A model generated the notes under the pieces. The model was not told the origin of the DNA and did no database searches. It was given only the letters and a program-made list of their open reading frames with translations. DNA of 64,000 nucleotides, from contig OX335657.1 in the NCBI GenBank assembly GCA_946894095.1, forward strand, positions 11,966,001 through 12,030,000, read 5' to 3'. Shown here in pieces: positions 10,101-20,755 of the stretch. Numbering within the stretch: position 1 is the first letter of the stretch; the number at the start of each line of letters is the position of its first letter. The translations under genes were made by a program, and so were the position numbers. The DNA comes from Incurvaria masculella (lineage: Eukaryota; Arthropoda; Insecta; Lepidoptera; Incurvariidae).

Positions 10101-13100
10101 CATATATAAATATTTATTATATATATTTCTATGTCTATTGTAAATAATGATATTGTATTTTATTTTTTTCTTCTATTGCGAATGTAATATTCTATGTCTA
10201 TGGACTTCTTGTCTGAAATAAAGAATTATTATTTTTACTAACGTGACCGAAACAAAAAGTAGAAAAAAAGACAAAAATAATAATGACTTACAGGCAACGA
10301 GAAAATAACCTCTTAAGGTGGCCCAACCCGCTCAACTCCCCATACAAACGGGGAAAGAAGATCACGCCCATATTTCTAATCAGAGATCCCAAATTTTGCT
10401 CAAAAGAGCTTTATTTGATCGAACTAGATGTCTGATGACCATTGGCATTGTAAAATTGTGTTTGGTTTCTAAGTTATAAGGTCCGAAAGTTCGAATTTTT
10501 AGCGCGTTTTATACAATAACTTTGGTGGTTTATTACGCAATGATAAAGTAAGAAAATCTTAAAAAGATTAGTCATCAGACATAGCTTATTTAATAAAAAT
10601 TTATAATCTATTTGGTTTTTGTTAGATTTTTGACTACAGCGGCCGTGGTTTACTTTTAGCTATAAGTCGTTTTGAAATCAAAATTTTCATAAATCTTACC
10701 AAATCATACACTATGTACATTGTCTTTTTTGTGGACATGTTGCATCTTCCTCATCACGAATCCTGTCTTCTTCTTTGAAACAGAGAAGGTCCCAGAGCGC
10801 AACAGCACGGTTTTGTACAGTGCCCGCGAATGAGTTAGTCCCGCCGGGGTGGGCCACCTTAAAGAGGTTTTTTCTTGTTGCTTATAGACCAGTGAAGTTT
10901 CTTTGCGGGTTTCCTTCACTTCGGGAATCCGAGAATCAATCAAATTGTGACATGACTTGGTGTCGTTTGACTACCAGAAGTTGAATAAATAATTGAAATG
11001 AAAATGAATTGAAGTATATTTGATAATTAATCATTTATTTATGTATTACTCTTTCGGAACCCTAACGTAATAGGCATAAGTGCGTTGACAAACTGTTTGC
11101 ATTTTTTTTTATGCGACCTTACATGGATGGCTAATACCACACAACTACCGTTATGATATTAGCCCAATACACCTCATTCCCAAAGGAATTTGGTGCCATG
11201 CCAGGACCTTCCCTTTATGAGCACGGCTACATTAAACTGGATGGAAAACACGGACAATTTTTCATTGCCGCTTCGACCATCTTTTCATCCAATGCGATGG
11301 TACCAACCCGGGCGGGCATAAACCCTATACCACCTAGTAGGGGATGGGGACCTACAGTTTTACATGGATTCCGAACCATAGAGCAGCTCGCATTCGTAAC
11401 GAATTGCACTTATCGAACTCGGAAAGAGAAAGACAGTGGTGCATGTCGGTATTGAACCCAGGTCTCTGGTACGCTAGGCCAGTCCCCGCGCCACTAGGCT
11501 ACGAGCCGCTCAAGCCCAAGCCTTAGCAGTTTAGTAACATGGCACAGGTCGAACTTTCCTCTATTTTTCTTTTTCACTGTGCACACAATTAAGTTAGTCT
11601 TTACGGCATCTCATCATAAACATTCCAAACACTTAACCTACGCTCCAGCAGTTATCATTATTCTAATGACTTGTTTCACTTTTAATACTTGTTGTGGGGT
11701 CTCCATAGTTTGAAAGCGATTAAGGTAGATAAAGTAAAGATAAATAGCCAATAGTCTCGCAATAACGTCAGTCTAGAAACTATAGGGTAAACTGTTAAGG
11801 GGGTGAAAACATCTGATTGCGTTCAGTTTAATAAGAGTAAGTAAAACAGTATTTGATAATTTTTCAAAAATAACTAATATTTGTTTTGGAATTTAAAAAA
11901 AGTTAAACATGCATTGATGGTCTAGCTATATTTGAAACCTAAGACGGTAAATATTGCACGCTCATATTCTGTGATCAAACTTTTTATATGAATATTGGTC
12001 TAATTTGAGAACAAAAAGCACCCGAGAATTGCAGTTTTATCTTTCAATTATAGCTGGACCATCAATCTACATAATCACTTTTTGGATTATCGAAATAGGT
12101 CGTGGTTATTTTTAAATATAATAAAATGTTGTTTTACTTACGTCCTTATCAACCTAAACCCAATTGGCTCTTTTAAGTTAAATTTCTTCGTGCAAGAATC
12201 CGTTTGAATTATTTTAAGCAACAGGACATAGATGGGTAATACCAAACCCGATCTTCATGATACCAAAGGAATTAGGTAGGTACCATACCAGGACCTGGAT
12301 CCCTTTGTGAGGCTACATTGAACTGGATAGAAAACACGGATTTTATTAAATTGCCGCTTCGACCATCTCTTCGTCAGATGCGATGGTACTAACCAGGGCA
12401 GGCTTAAACCTTAAGGCTCCATATGACACTAACGTCCAATATTTTGAGTATATTTTTATTTTATCTCAGCGTCGGTTAAGAATAAACACCCGCAAAAAAA
12501 TCGAAACAACAAAGTTTAGACTATTATCTAGTTTATGACTGTAAAACAGTTTTAATAAGCAGCTTATATTCTTTAAAAAAATATATTTGTAAACCCCTAT
12601 TTACTAGGGTTTTACTAGGTTTTCGAGCCGGCGCGCTTGGAAACTATAAATTAATAAGACACGTTTATTTTTTGTCGTAAAAGATCGTATATTTATCTAG
12701 TAAATAATCGTGAAATTAATAATATTGATTCAATTTAAAACAGTAGACTTTACAGGCCTAAAACCTAAATTTTGCTTCGTCGCGCACGATTTTCACGCGC
12801 ATACAACAATGTCCCTAACGCAAACTCTGTGCGTCCGGAAACCGCCATTATCATTTCTTTGCTAAACGCTGGAGTCGGTTGGAAATTAACATTTTGTGGT
12901 GTAGGTGTAGGCTACAGGACTTGGTTTTCATGCGAGAGGTTTGAGTTCAAATCATCGCCACGGTCATGCAACACTTTCTTTCTATTTCTGAGTTGGATAA
13001 GTGATTTCGTTACGAATGCGAGCTGTTCCATGTTTCGGAACCCATGTAAAACTGTAGGTCCCCTTCTCCCACTAGGTTAAGCTCGCCCGGGTTGGTGTGA

Positions 13101-14476
13101 AGCAGCATTTAAAAATTGTCCATGATTTCCATCCAGTTCAATGAAGCTGTGCTCATAAAGGGAAGGTGATGGTACCTAATTCCTTCGGGAATGTGGTGTA
13201 TTGGGCTAATATCATAACAGTAGTTATGTGATATTAGCCATCCATGTCAGTTTCCAAAAAATAACAATTCACTTCAGAAAGAAACCTTGGTTCTTTTCTC
13301 GTTGTCTGTTGACGTCAAAATTTCAGAAATAGATCTCAAAGTCTCTATTTACTGCGTAGTACGATCACTACTGATTTGTTTCCCAAACTGTGCAAAATTT
13401 ACATCATACATTTGTTGCCTCCTATAGCTTGCTTAAAAGGCCTTTAATAAAGAATATTGATATATAAGATGGTTCAACGTTAGTACAGCACGACAAAAGT
13501 GTTATTTTTTAGTTGTGTTAATCTTTATTCATCATTCATATAAATGAACTCGGCCATATTGTTTTAACTTTTTTTTATTTATCTAGTTCTATAAATACAG
13601 CGAAAATAATTAGCTCGAAACTTCTGCGAACTTTTTATTCAACGTCCACTTCTTCCATGTTTGTGCCGTCGTCATTGTCGCTTAATTCTTCACTTATTAT
13701 ACTGATTATCATTCATTCGCACACTTCAGATACTGTGACTAATGCCGTAACTTATGACAAATATCATAGTTGAACATCCTAATATAAAACAACATGTAAT
13801 GTGTTACCATCCAAAGACCACCAATCACAATTTACACCCGCTTGATATACTAATCGGGTTCTTAGTTCTGAACACAATTATTTCGACTCCATTCCTTCGA
13901 TTCGCTCTTTTATGATACACGAAATGGTGCAAACTAAAGCCGAAAAAAATATAAGCATCACCAAACCGAACAGTGGGCGCTTCTGAATATTAAAGTAGTG
14001 CTTCGTTATTAGAGTCTTCAGCAAAGACGAATCAAGAGATTTATTGCACTGAATGCATAAATAAAATGTTTTAAAAAATATATTATAAAAAGACTGGCAC
14101 GGCACCTGGAGTGTCATGACGAGGTGTTCAGGCTGTTGAGTGATAGCATTGAAATATCAGCTTTGTCAGGTCCTGACAAGGTTATAATGTCGATCCATTC
14201 TAAGATTATAAATGCGAATGTAACTCTGTATCCCCTGTTTTCACCACATCCAGTTACCTGAAATCCGATAGTTTACTCTCGGCTACATTGCATATTTGTA
14301 TGATGTAACCGAAAGATAACTTTGGGATTTTTGTAGCTGGAGGTCATGGAACCGGGCGTATGTCTGTTACGTTTACACGCCTAAACAGGTGAACCAATTT
14401 TGATGAAATTTGGTACAGAGCCAGTCTGGTCGTTGGGAAAGGACATAGGCTACCTTTTGTGGCGATTACTATACTC

Positions 14477-14533
<57 letters not shown>

Positions 14534-17500
14534 ATATATAATTTGTATGGGGAATTCATATAACATAAAATGTTAGGTTCAGCCCGACATCAGTCCGATA
14601 AGACTTTGACCCGAATGGAGCCGGGTGCATCAGCTAGTATTCTTATATAGTAACCATAGTAACTTCGCAAAACGGGTGAACTCACACAGGACGTTTTTCG
14701 TTTGCGTCCTCCGCCCTCTCAGAGCTGAGCTAACGGTTCTGCGTGCCCACACGTACTCTCTATTTGGACTTGAGTTCAACAAGCACCCAAACAACACTCA
14801 CTCATTTGGCACAAGAGGTACCTTATACATTTACATACAAAGTGTCTAGACACACGCGAGTGTGTCAGCGCAGTTTTTTACATGAACCATTCCAAGGTAC
14901 TTTCCATCCCACTATAGGTCCCATTCCTTGCTTGCTCAATAGTTAATCCCGCCGAAATGGAACCATCGCATTAAATCGGCCGAAAGACAGAAACAGGACA
15001 GGAAATTGTTTCGTATTTTTTATTTGGTTCAAGCCGTCCTATGAAGGTCCTGGCATGGCACCCATTACACATAGGGCTAATGTCATGGCCTCTACGTATG
15101 CGCCGCAAATTATCCAGAAATGTTAAAAAAACATCTCAAAGAGCTGTTCATATTTTAACATGCGAATGACGCTGCTTTTTAGGGTTCCGTACCCAAAGGG
15201 TGAAAACGGAACCCTATTACTAAGTCTCCGCTGTCCGTCCGTCCGTCTGTCACATGGCTCTATCTCATGAACCGTAATAGGTAGGCAGCTGAAATTTTCA
15301 CAGAGTATGTATTTATTTTGCCGCTATAACAACAAATATGTAAAATTAAAAAATAATAAAAATTTACAAAAACCTGATTTTTTTTGTGTTTCATCTTTTA
15401 CGATTGTACGGAACCCTTCGTGTGCGAGTCCGACTTGCACTTGGCCGGTATTTCTTAATGACTGATTCACTCATCAAAAACCTAGACCACTCCCAATCGG
15501 CTCAGAAAATTGAAGCTGGGCGTGGAAATTTGATAATTGAAAACCACGATTAATTTAATTTGTTTACTTACACGGTTTTCCTTAATACGTGTTTAACTAG
15601 TCAAATCTAAGATTTAAGTAGGAGTAAGCAAGCGAGCTGAATTTGGCCGATTTATTACCAAAGTTGGCCCGTTTTTAAGCGACTTCAAAAAAGGAGGAGG
15701 TTCTCAATTCGTCTGTATGTTTTTTTTATGTTTGTTACCTCATAAATTTCGCCTGGGTGAACCGATTTTGATCATATTTTTTTTTTTTGAAAGCTGGTGC
15801 TTCCCATGTGGTCCCATGTGGTCCCATTTTAATTTGGTTTAGTTCTGACAATGATGTCCATGAGAAAATCATAAAAGTCTAAAATTTGTAGTAAGTATGT
15901 GCGCGACAAATGGACGAATAACTCAATATAACGCCAACCGATTTCGATCATTCTTTTTTTATTGGAAAGGACGTGTACAAATTAGTTAGTGTACAGGCAA
16001 CCAAAGGTTAAAGGATAAACTTCCGGCTAAACATAAAAATGAATGGTGTTTAAAAACAACTTCCGATTCAATCTTGTTAGGATTTTGTTTACTCAGTAGA
16101 TAGTAGACATCCTAAACTATGTTTGAATCTATACTCAACACTATAAATGTTTCCAAAAGTCAAAGTATTTCGACTGTTCATCTTTTCATTTAACCGGATG
16201 TGTATCCTTAACTCTTTGTTCGACTGTACTTCAGATTCACTAAAAATAAACAAATATATAAAAAATTACAAAAAAAGACTCAAAAAATTACTTTAAATTT
16301 ACTTTTTAGTGCTTTTTCTTTGAAGTCCGTTATTTTTTTTGTTATTTTTTTTAACATATGTTTCGACAGGATTCAATTTTTTAGTAATTCCGGAACTTGT
16401 ATCTCAATGTGGTTCACGTATTTAGATTTCAGGTAACATAGTTGGCAAGGATGTTGATATGAATAATTTGTATTCCTTATTAAATAATATCTAAGCCATT
16501 GCAAATTCAGTCAATTTATATTGAATGTTCGATTAGATATTACACTGGGACCAGCATTACTTGTATCATCCTTTTTGGTGCTACCACAGATGATTTACCA
16601 TGCACCCATGTTTTGTTAGCACTAATAAAGCGAGTCAATTTACCTGTTTTCAGGTGTCGTTGCTACTGGCGGCTGGCAGCCACGCCTACGATTACTCGTC
16701 GGCGTGCGCCAGGCCGTATCGCTCGAGCCGCGCCCACATTCTGCCCACGGAGGTACCCTGCGACCTCTCCAAGCAACCCTACTGCAACATCCCCGGGGCC
16801 ACCTACCCCTGGCACGCCGTCAGGAGATTCGTGCACGAGAACCAGGGACTCATGAGGCGAATGTACGGCGAGCAGCGACATATCTCCGTTCTTAAAGCGG
16901 AGATCGATAACAATGATCTCGAGGAAAACCCGGAATCTATCGAAGAAGAGATCAGACAGGAGATCAAGTACGCGGAGGATATCATCAAGACTAAAATGAT
17001 ATACACGAAACAGAGCCACGGGCGATCACTCAACGTGAAACCCCATTTTAGACCGATCCAAACGACGCCCTCGACGGTGGCAGCCGAGGCCAAGAATAAA
17101 AGTAAAGACACAGAAAATAATATCTCTGCAGCTTTATCTCATAAGAAAACGTCTATTGAGACATCAAATAAAACTGAGAAGAACGAGGCTGAGATAAGTA
17201 ACGAAACTATTCCAAACCATGAGGATATTTCATACAAATCATCAATCCTTTATAAAGAAGGAACGAAATTAGAAAGCATAGCCAATATCGAAATAAACAA
17301 TATTGAGCCTAACGTAATGACTCTCGAGGCAGTTATCAAACAGAGTATTGAGACCAATAGTGTATACCCTAACTACCCGGCCAGTTCCAAAAGTGAACCT
17401 TTGCTTCCTCCGACGATGAGTTCTTTACGGACCAATCTAGACTCGAATACAACCACTACCAGTACTGAAAACCCAGCTAGTAATTCTTCTGAAACAACTA

Positions 17501-20166
17501 TTGACGTAGACAGCAAAATCAATTCAACTGGGGATACAAAAGAAGGGTTGAAAATTGCAGACATTGATTCATCGACACTGCCGCCGACCATGCTGTTCTC
17601 CGAACACGAAAAGCTGAATAAGATCGAGCGACCAGCTAGCAACAGTAGCGGTGAAAAAATCAAGGAGGAATTTCACCTGAAACCTCAACACCAAGATTCA
17701 GTCAGACCTACCGTACTTAAATTAAGGGGAGTGTAAGTTTACTGTGTTTTTTTATATTTCTTTAACTTTGTCCCAATGAGTATATACTACACAACGTATT
17801 TTCTAAATCAGTAGTTGAACTTGGTGCGGTCCGGTGAGGGACTATTGTTAGCATGCAATAATGTAGCAACTACCTAGCTATACAAATCGGTGATTACAAC
17901 ATGAAATATAAACTTTCGGCAAAAAATGTGACCACCTAGTGAATGCATGACCGATCAGTTGTCCCTGGTTAAACAACGACCGACAGTCGCCGTATTCAGA
18001 GTGGGCTGTCAAATTCAAAAACGTGGACTGCGATTTAATCCACGAATTAAAGTTAGCACTTCAACTCTGCACTACTGCGAGAGTAAGTGTAAGAGAAGTA
18101 AGAGTGAAAGTTCTTAATTATTTCGTCACATCACTCAAGAATTGACCCCAATGCACCAATGTGTTTTCCCCAATGCACAACCTGGGATCCATTGAACCAA
18201 GCTGCAGTGATTTTGTGTTTCTCCAAAAAGGTTTTGTGGCTTATCATCGCGTTCGACTTATTTGAATTAGTGGCTTAGTTTCAATCCTAGGAATGTCTAT
18301 GACGCCCTGTGAGGAAAATCACCTTAAGAACTCAACGAAGAAGGCATAGACCATACTTATAACATGAAAGGATGTGGTACTGAATTTAACTGGTGAATGT
18401 AATCGTGTGAATGTGTTAATTAAGTTTATCTCACAATGTTGGGAGACAAGAGTTTGTCAATAGTCAACCGCTAGGTTTCTTGAAAGTCAAAAATAGCAAC
18501 CGTCTTGTTGCTTATGTTTTTATTTTATGAACTTATTGATTATGTGTATTTGGGTCTGTTGGATGGTTGAATTACGACGGCAAAAAACTTCAGATAAACT
18601 TCCAGAACTCCTACATAAACTTACTTAGATAATCATATCATACGTCATCGCGGTACGTTCCAGGAACGCGTGCGCCGTGTCCGAGGAGATCGTAGCGCCG
18701 TTCTGGGCGAACAACACGCGCGGAGAGACGCTCGCCCTGCTCAACATGTACCCCTTTGAGCAGTACGTGCACTGGGAGAAGTGTACCGGCGAGCATAAGC
18801 AGATGTACTGCCGGGACGGCTGCAGGTCGGTACAGATCATACCTATCGATATAACTGAAACGTTCGTCCACCCACTTTGCTTTTCATGGATTTACTTCGT
18901 CTACAATTGTGCTGCTTGTGAAAATTTGTCTGGAATAAACGTCTTTTCGCATCTTGCACTAACCTTACATTAAATACCTGTCAAACGCAATATGTCTGCA
19001 ATGCACTTTACCATTATGCTTATACCGCACTGCACTGGCTCCTGAAACACGACTTGAGTGGCGCGGAATCTTCTGGTACTAGATTCGCTTTCCGTCGTAC
19101 TACGTCTGGAAGTGGCTTTTATAACCTTCTTCTACACGGCATCACAGATGCCTGCAGCAGTACCCGCTCCTGGCGTACAACCCGAGCAACGAGTGTCGCG
19201 GAATCTTCTCGGAATGGTTCGGCTTCCCGTCGTACTGCGTCTACAAGTGTTGTAGCACTCTTATCGACTACCCGACTTTTTAAACTTCGTCTACATGGCG
19301 TGACAGACCCCTGCAGCAGTACCTGCTTCTGGCTTATGACCTGAGTAACAAGTTGCGCGGAATCGTTTCGGACTAGTTCCGCTTCCCGTCGTAATGCGTC
19401 TGCAACCCATCCAATCGTCTACGCGACTTTTGCAACCTTTCTCCACGTGTCATTACAGATACGAGCAGCAGTACCGCCTGCACCGGCTCCTGGCGTACGA
19501 TCCGAGCAAAGAGTATCGCGGAATTTTCGCGGACTGATTCTGCTTCCCGTCGTGTTGCGTCTGCAAGCCAGTCTATTAGTCTGCACGACTTTTGCAACCT
19601 CCACAAATGCAAGCAACAGTAGCGCCTGAAACGGCTCCTGGCTTACGGCCTGAGCAACGAGTGTCGCGGAATCTTCTTGGACTGGTTCCGCTTCTCGTCG
19701 TGTTGCGTCTGCAAGCCAGTCCATAGTCTACATGACTTTTGCAACCTTCCACAGATCCGAGCAACAGTACCGCCTGCACCGGCTCCTGGCGCACGACCCG
19801 AGCAACGAGTGTTGCGGAATCTTCTCGGACTGGTTCCGCTTCTCGTCGTGTTGCTTTTGCAAGCCAGTCCACAGTTTACATGACTTTGCAACCTTCCACA
19901 GATGCGAGCAGCAGTACCGCCTGCACCGGCTCCTGGCGTACGACCCGAGCAACGAGTGTCGCGGAATCTTCTCGGACTGGTTCCGCTTCCCGTCGTGCTG
20001 CGTGTGCAAGTGCTACGACGTGCCACTCGAGTACCGCACCACGTCGCGCAGCCCGCGCCTCGCCGACGCCGAGCCGCACTACGGGGACGACGTGAAGCGC
20101 GCCATCTACGAAGACGTCGCCAGCGAGTGGTACACCATATCCACGTACGACGATGACGATGCTTGA
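7161..20166 (+). CDS. Spaetzle-family (spz3/spz6 class) cystine-knot cytokine precursor
   Basis: Secreted ligand precursor of the spaetzle/neurotrophin-like family, which signals through Toll-family receptors. Exons are 7161-7193, 16654-17732, 18664-18825 and 19902-20166. Phases fit at every junction (0, 2, 2), giving 512 aa. Residues 1-22 form a signal peptide (MRRLTR, a hydrophobic stretch, then AGSHA) built across intron 1. Next come a conserved block with [26 protein letters not shown] and [15 protein letters not shown], about 290 low-complexity residues rich in Ser, Thr, Asn and Glu, and the knot: [56 protein letters not shown]. Ten cysteines lie in the knot region and NNT is a potential glycosylation site. 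The assignment to spz3 or spz6 rather than other members is from memory. The start is chosen because it alone gives a signal peptide. Confidence 0.88.
7800..8460. repeat. Degenerate tandem repeat, about 165-bp period, four units
   Basis: The landmark TTTAACCATACTGCTGCTAA recurs with its AACCAT at 7983, 8151 and 8310, with a diverged first unit near 7807. Each unit also carries TTGATTATTAAATGCTTCCT-type and TTTGACTAGGT-type motifs. It lies in intron 1 of the spaetzle gene. Confidence 0.75.
9005..9205 (-). mobile_element. SINE fragment (minus)
   Basis: Body fragment with ATGGAAAACACGGACAATTT, AATACGATGGTATGTACCAA and CCCTACCACCTAGTAA on +, in the reversed SINE order. Head and tail are missing. 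Confidence 0.7.
9345..9640. mobile_element. Long-hairpin MITE
   Basis: Two imperfect inverted arms of about 75 bases: left about 9358-9431 (contains AAAACGTATGTGGGTCAAAG) and right about 9562-9635 (contains CTTTGACCCACATACGTTTT). The spacer is about 130 bases with no ORF. This structure is typical of a foldback/MITE-type non-autonomous transposon. Target duplications were not identified. Confidence 0.75.
10317..10858 (+). mobile_element. TTAA-flanked 542-bp MITE, copy 1
   Basis: Flanked by TTAA at 10313-10316 and 10859-10862. Terminal inverted repeats are GGTGGCCCAACCCG on the left and, diverged, CGGGGTGGGCCACC on the right. The interior is conserved across copies (CCCCATACAAACGGGGAAAG, TTTGATCGAACTAGATGTCT, ATGTTGCATCTTCCTCATCA). 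Exact TTAA duplication is characteristic of piggyBac-type transposition. There is no transposase, so it is non-autonomous. Confidence 0.85.
11103..11511 (-). mobile_element. SINE-1, essentially full length (minus)
   Basis: On the minus strand: tRNA-like head (complement of GGCTACGAGCCGCTC at the right end), B-box-like GGGTTCAATACC, body with GGTACCATCGCATTGGATGA, then GAAGGTCCTGGCATGGCACC and a tail ending in an A-run after GTAAGGTCGCAT. It is about 410 bp, a good reference copy for the family. Confidence 0.88.
12228..12415 (-). mobile_element. SINE-1 3' fragment (minus)
   Basis: Contains the reversed tail motif (ATAGATGGGTAATACCAAAC), ACCATACCAGGACCTGGATC and GCGATGGTACTAACCAGGGC. It lacks the head. 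Confidence 0.7.
12895..13262 (+). mobile_element. SINE with alternative tRNA-like head (plus)
   Basis: The head reads ACTTGGTTTTCATGCGAGAG, then a B-box-like GAGTTCAAATCATCGCC, followed by the common body (CCATGTAAAACTGTAGGTCC, GCTCATAAAGGGAAGG, GAATGTGGTGTATTGGGCTA) and a tail CATGTCAGTTTCCAAAAAA. The same head type occurs at 49780. Confidence 0.8.
14237..14360. mobile_element. Small palindromic MITE
   Basis: About 120 bp with ends CACCACATCCAGTTACCTGA and TTTTTGTAGCTGGAGGTCAT, and a central GGCTACATTGCATATTTGTA. Related to 20275-20395, which has the same ends and the same CTACAA/CTTTCGG motifs. Confidence 0.65.
14476..14526. repeat. AT dinucleotide microsatellite
   Basis: An uninterrupted TA/AT run of about 50 bases, flanked by AT-rich unique sequence. 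Confidence 0.95.
15178..15452 (-). mobile_element. GGCCAAGTGCGAG lepidopteran repeat, copy 3 (minus)
   Basis: On + it starts TTTTTAGGGTTCCGTACCCA and ends TTGCACTTGGCCGGTATTTC. The GGAC microsatellite is shortened to a few units (CCGTCCGTCCGTC), as expected for an older copy. Confidence 0.85.
15660..16030 (+). repeat. GACTTCAAAAAAGGAGGAGG-type lepidopteran repeat
   Basis: Begins near GCGACTTCAAAAAAGGAGGA, then GGTTCTCAATTCGTC and GTGAACCGATTTTGATCATA. A second copy starts at 60897. I recognise it as a common interspersed repeat of lepidopteran genomes; its transposon class is not clear from this copy. Confidence 0.65.
16654..17732 (+). CDS. Spaetzle-like exon 2: conserved N-terminal block and pro-region
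   Basis: The acceptor is CCTGTTTTCAG and the donor is GTAAGT at 17733, leaving phase 2. It encodes residues 12-370: end of signal peptide, a four-Cys block with [15 protein letters not shown], then a long low-complexity Ser/Thr/Asn/Glu-rich region with Thr-Thr-Thr-Ser clusters. The pro-region is likely removed by proteolysis in the family. No clean dibasic furin site is obvious next to the knot. Confidence 0.88.
17733..18663 (+). other. Spaetzle-like intron 2
   Basis: GTAAGT donor, CGTTCCAG acceptor, 931 bases. No repeat family of this window is recognised in it. Confidence 0.75.
18664..18825 (+). CDS. Spaetzle-like exon 3: first half of cystine knot
   Basis: Completes a Val codon from exon 2, then [20 protein letters not shown], a Leu-rich strand with [12 protein letters not shown], and [11 protein letters not shown]. 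It ends at CAG|GTCGGT in phase 2. Joined to exon 4 it gives GCRCEQQYR. It contains four of the knot-region cysteines plus an N-glycosylation sequon NNT. Confidence 0.88.
18826..19901 (+). other. Spaetzle-like intron 3, carrying decayed copies of exon 4
   Basis: GTCGGT donor and CAACCTTCCACAG acceptor. From about 19010 to 19864 the intron consists of tandem, increasingly degenerate duplicates of the exon that follows, each with its own acceptor-like CACAG/ACAG. See the array entry. Confidence 0.85.
19010..20008 (+). repeat. Tandem array of the spaetzle terminal exon: six decayed copies plus the functional one
   Basis: Seven copies of a 107-bp exon part plus about 41 bp of upstream intron. Starts equivalent to the functional exon start lie at about 19010, 19148, 19307, 19459, 19607, 19755 and 19902 (spacings about 138, 159, 152, 148, 148, 147). 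Shared landmarks are CTGCACCGGCTCCTGGCGTA, CGAGCAACGAGTGTCGCGGA and TGGTTCCGCTTCCCGTCGTG. Copies 3, 4 and 5 have in-frame stops (for example CAGTAGCGC in copy 5 and GACTGATTC in copy 4). Copy 6 (19755) has no stop but a Ser replaces its first Cys. Similarity falls with distance from the functional exon. Confidence 0.93.
19902..20166 (+). CDS. Spaetzle-like exon 4: second half of cystine knot and C-terminal tail
   Basis: Starts after CCTTCCACAG. One base completes Arg, then [37 protein letters not shown] and a 46-residue acidic tail ending in YDDDDA, stop at 20164-20166. It is the only copy of the array with all cysteines and no stop. Two bases after the stop, AAG|GTCGGT resembles the exon-3 donor, which may start an intron in the 3'UTR. 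Confidence 0.88.
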
Positions 20167-20168
20167 AG

Positions 20169-20227
20169 GTCGGTAGTTATTCTATTTTTAAAACGTTGAA
20201 TGTCGGTAGTTATTCTATTTTTAAAAT
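20169..20227. repeat. 33-bp tandem duplication just after the stop codon
   Basis: GTCGGTAGTTATTCTATTTT is repeated at 20169 and 20202 (33-bp period). Each unit begins with the donor-like GTCGGT. Confidence 0.85.
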
Positions 20228-20274
20228 GTTTTCGAGGGGCAGTTTTCAAATTATGGTTTGCTAGTCTAATGCCC

Positions 20275-20395
20275 GGTTATACCACCTCCAGCTACAAAAA
20301 GCCCAAAGTTATCTTTCGCTTACACCATGTAAATATGAAATGTAGCCGAAAGTTAACTATGTCATTTTAGATAGCTGGAGGTTGTGAAATCAGGG
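20275..20395. mobile_element. Small palindromic MITE
   Basis: Ends CCACCTCCAGCTACAAAAAG and ATAGCTGGAGGTTGTGAAAT are inverted. Inner AGTTATCTTTCGCTTACA and TGTAGCCGAAAGTTAACT are also inverted. About 120 bp, same family as 14237-14360. Confidence 0.7.
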
Positions 20396-20454
20396 ATAAA
20401 TCGACGTCACCTTAAGTCGTCGATCTATTCTAATCTGAGGTCGTTGGTATTTTT

Positions 20455-20755
20455 TTGTTAACTGGACATGGATTGCTAAGACCACACTCACCGTCAAATC
20501 AACTCACCGTATTCCTGTAGATTATGTGTCATGCCAGAAAATTCCCTTCGTGAGCACGGCAACATGGAATTGGGTGGAAAACACGGACAATTTTTCATTG
20601 CCGCCTCCAACATCTTGCGATCGTAGGTACATGGAAGAGCTCGCATTTGTGAGAAAATGCACTTATAGAACTCAGAAAGAGAACAAAAGTGGCGAATGAT
20701 CGGGGCGGTGATCGACCCATGACCTCTAACATGAGAAGTATTAGCCGCGTCCATG
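20455..20755 (-). mobile_element. SINE copy with variant head (minus)
   Basis: Tail end on + is ACTGGACATGGATTGCTAAG; body has GTGAGCACGGCAACATGGAA and AAAACACGGACAATTTTTCA. The right end, GATCGACCCATGACCTCTAA through ATGAGAAGTATTAGCCGCGT, is a different tRNA-like head from the main SINE-1 type, similar to the right end of the 1672 copy. Confidence 0.7.

Larger units (their letters stand above)
7194..16653 (+). other. Spaetzle-like intron 1 (9.46 kb)
   Basis: GTGAGT donor and TTTACCTGTTTTCAG acceptor. It holds a 165-bp tandem repeat, several SINEs, a long hairpin element, a TTAA-flanked MITE, an AT microsatellite, one GGCCAAGTGCGAG repeat and a GACTTCAAAAAAGGAGGAGG repeat, listed separately. 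About 8470-9000, 9640-10310, 11520-12220, 12420-12890 and 13270-14230 show nothing recognisable. Confidence 0.8.

Noticed and set aside
16499..16855. 118-codon frame overlapping spaetzle exon 2
   Set aside because: It runs through intron sequence and is out of frame with the conserved [15 protein letters not shown] block.
19010..20008. CRISPR-like regular spacing of repeats
   Set aside because: The 147-bp period, coding similarity to the adjacent exon and absence of short identical repeats with unique spacers rule it out; the organism is an insect.
19373..20026. Several overlapping minus-strand frames with a repeated [24 protein letters not shown] pattern
   Set aside because: They are antisense translations of the tandem spaetzle exon copies. 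The repetition comes from the array, not from a repeat protein.
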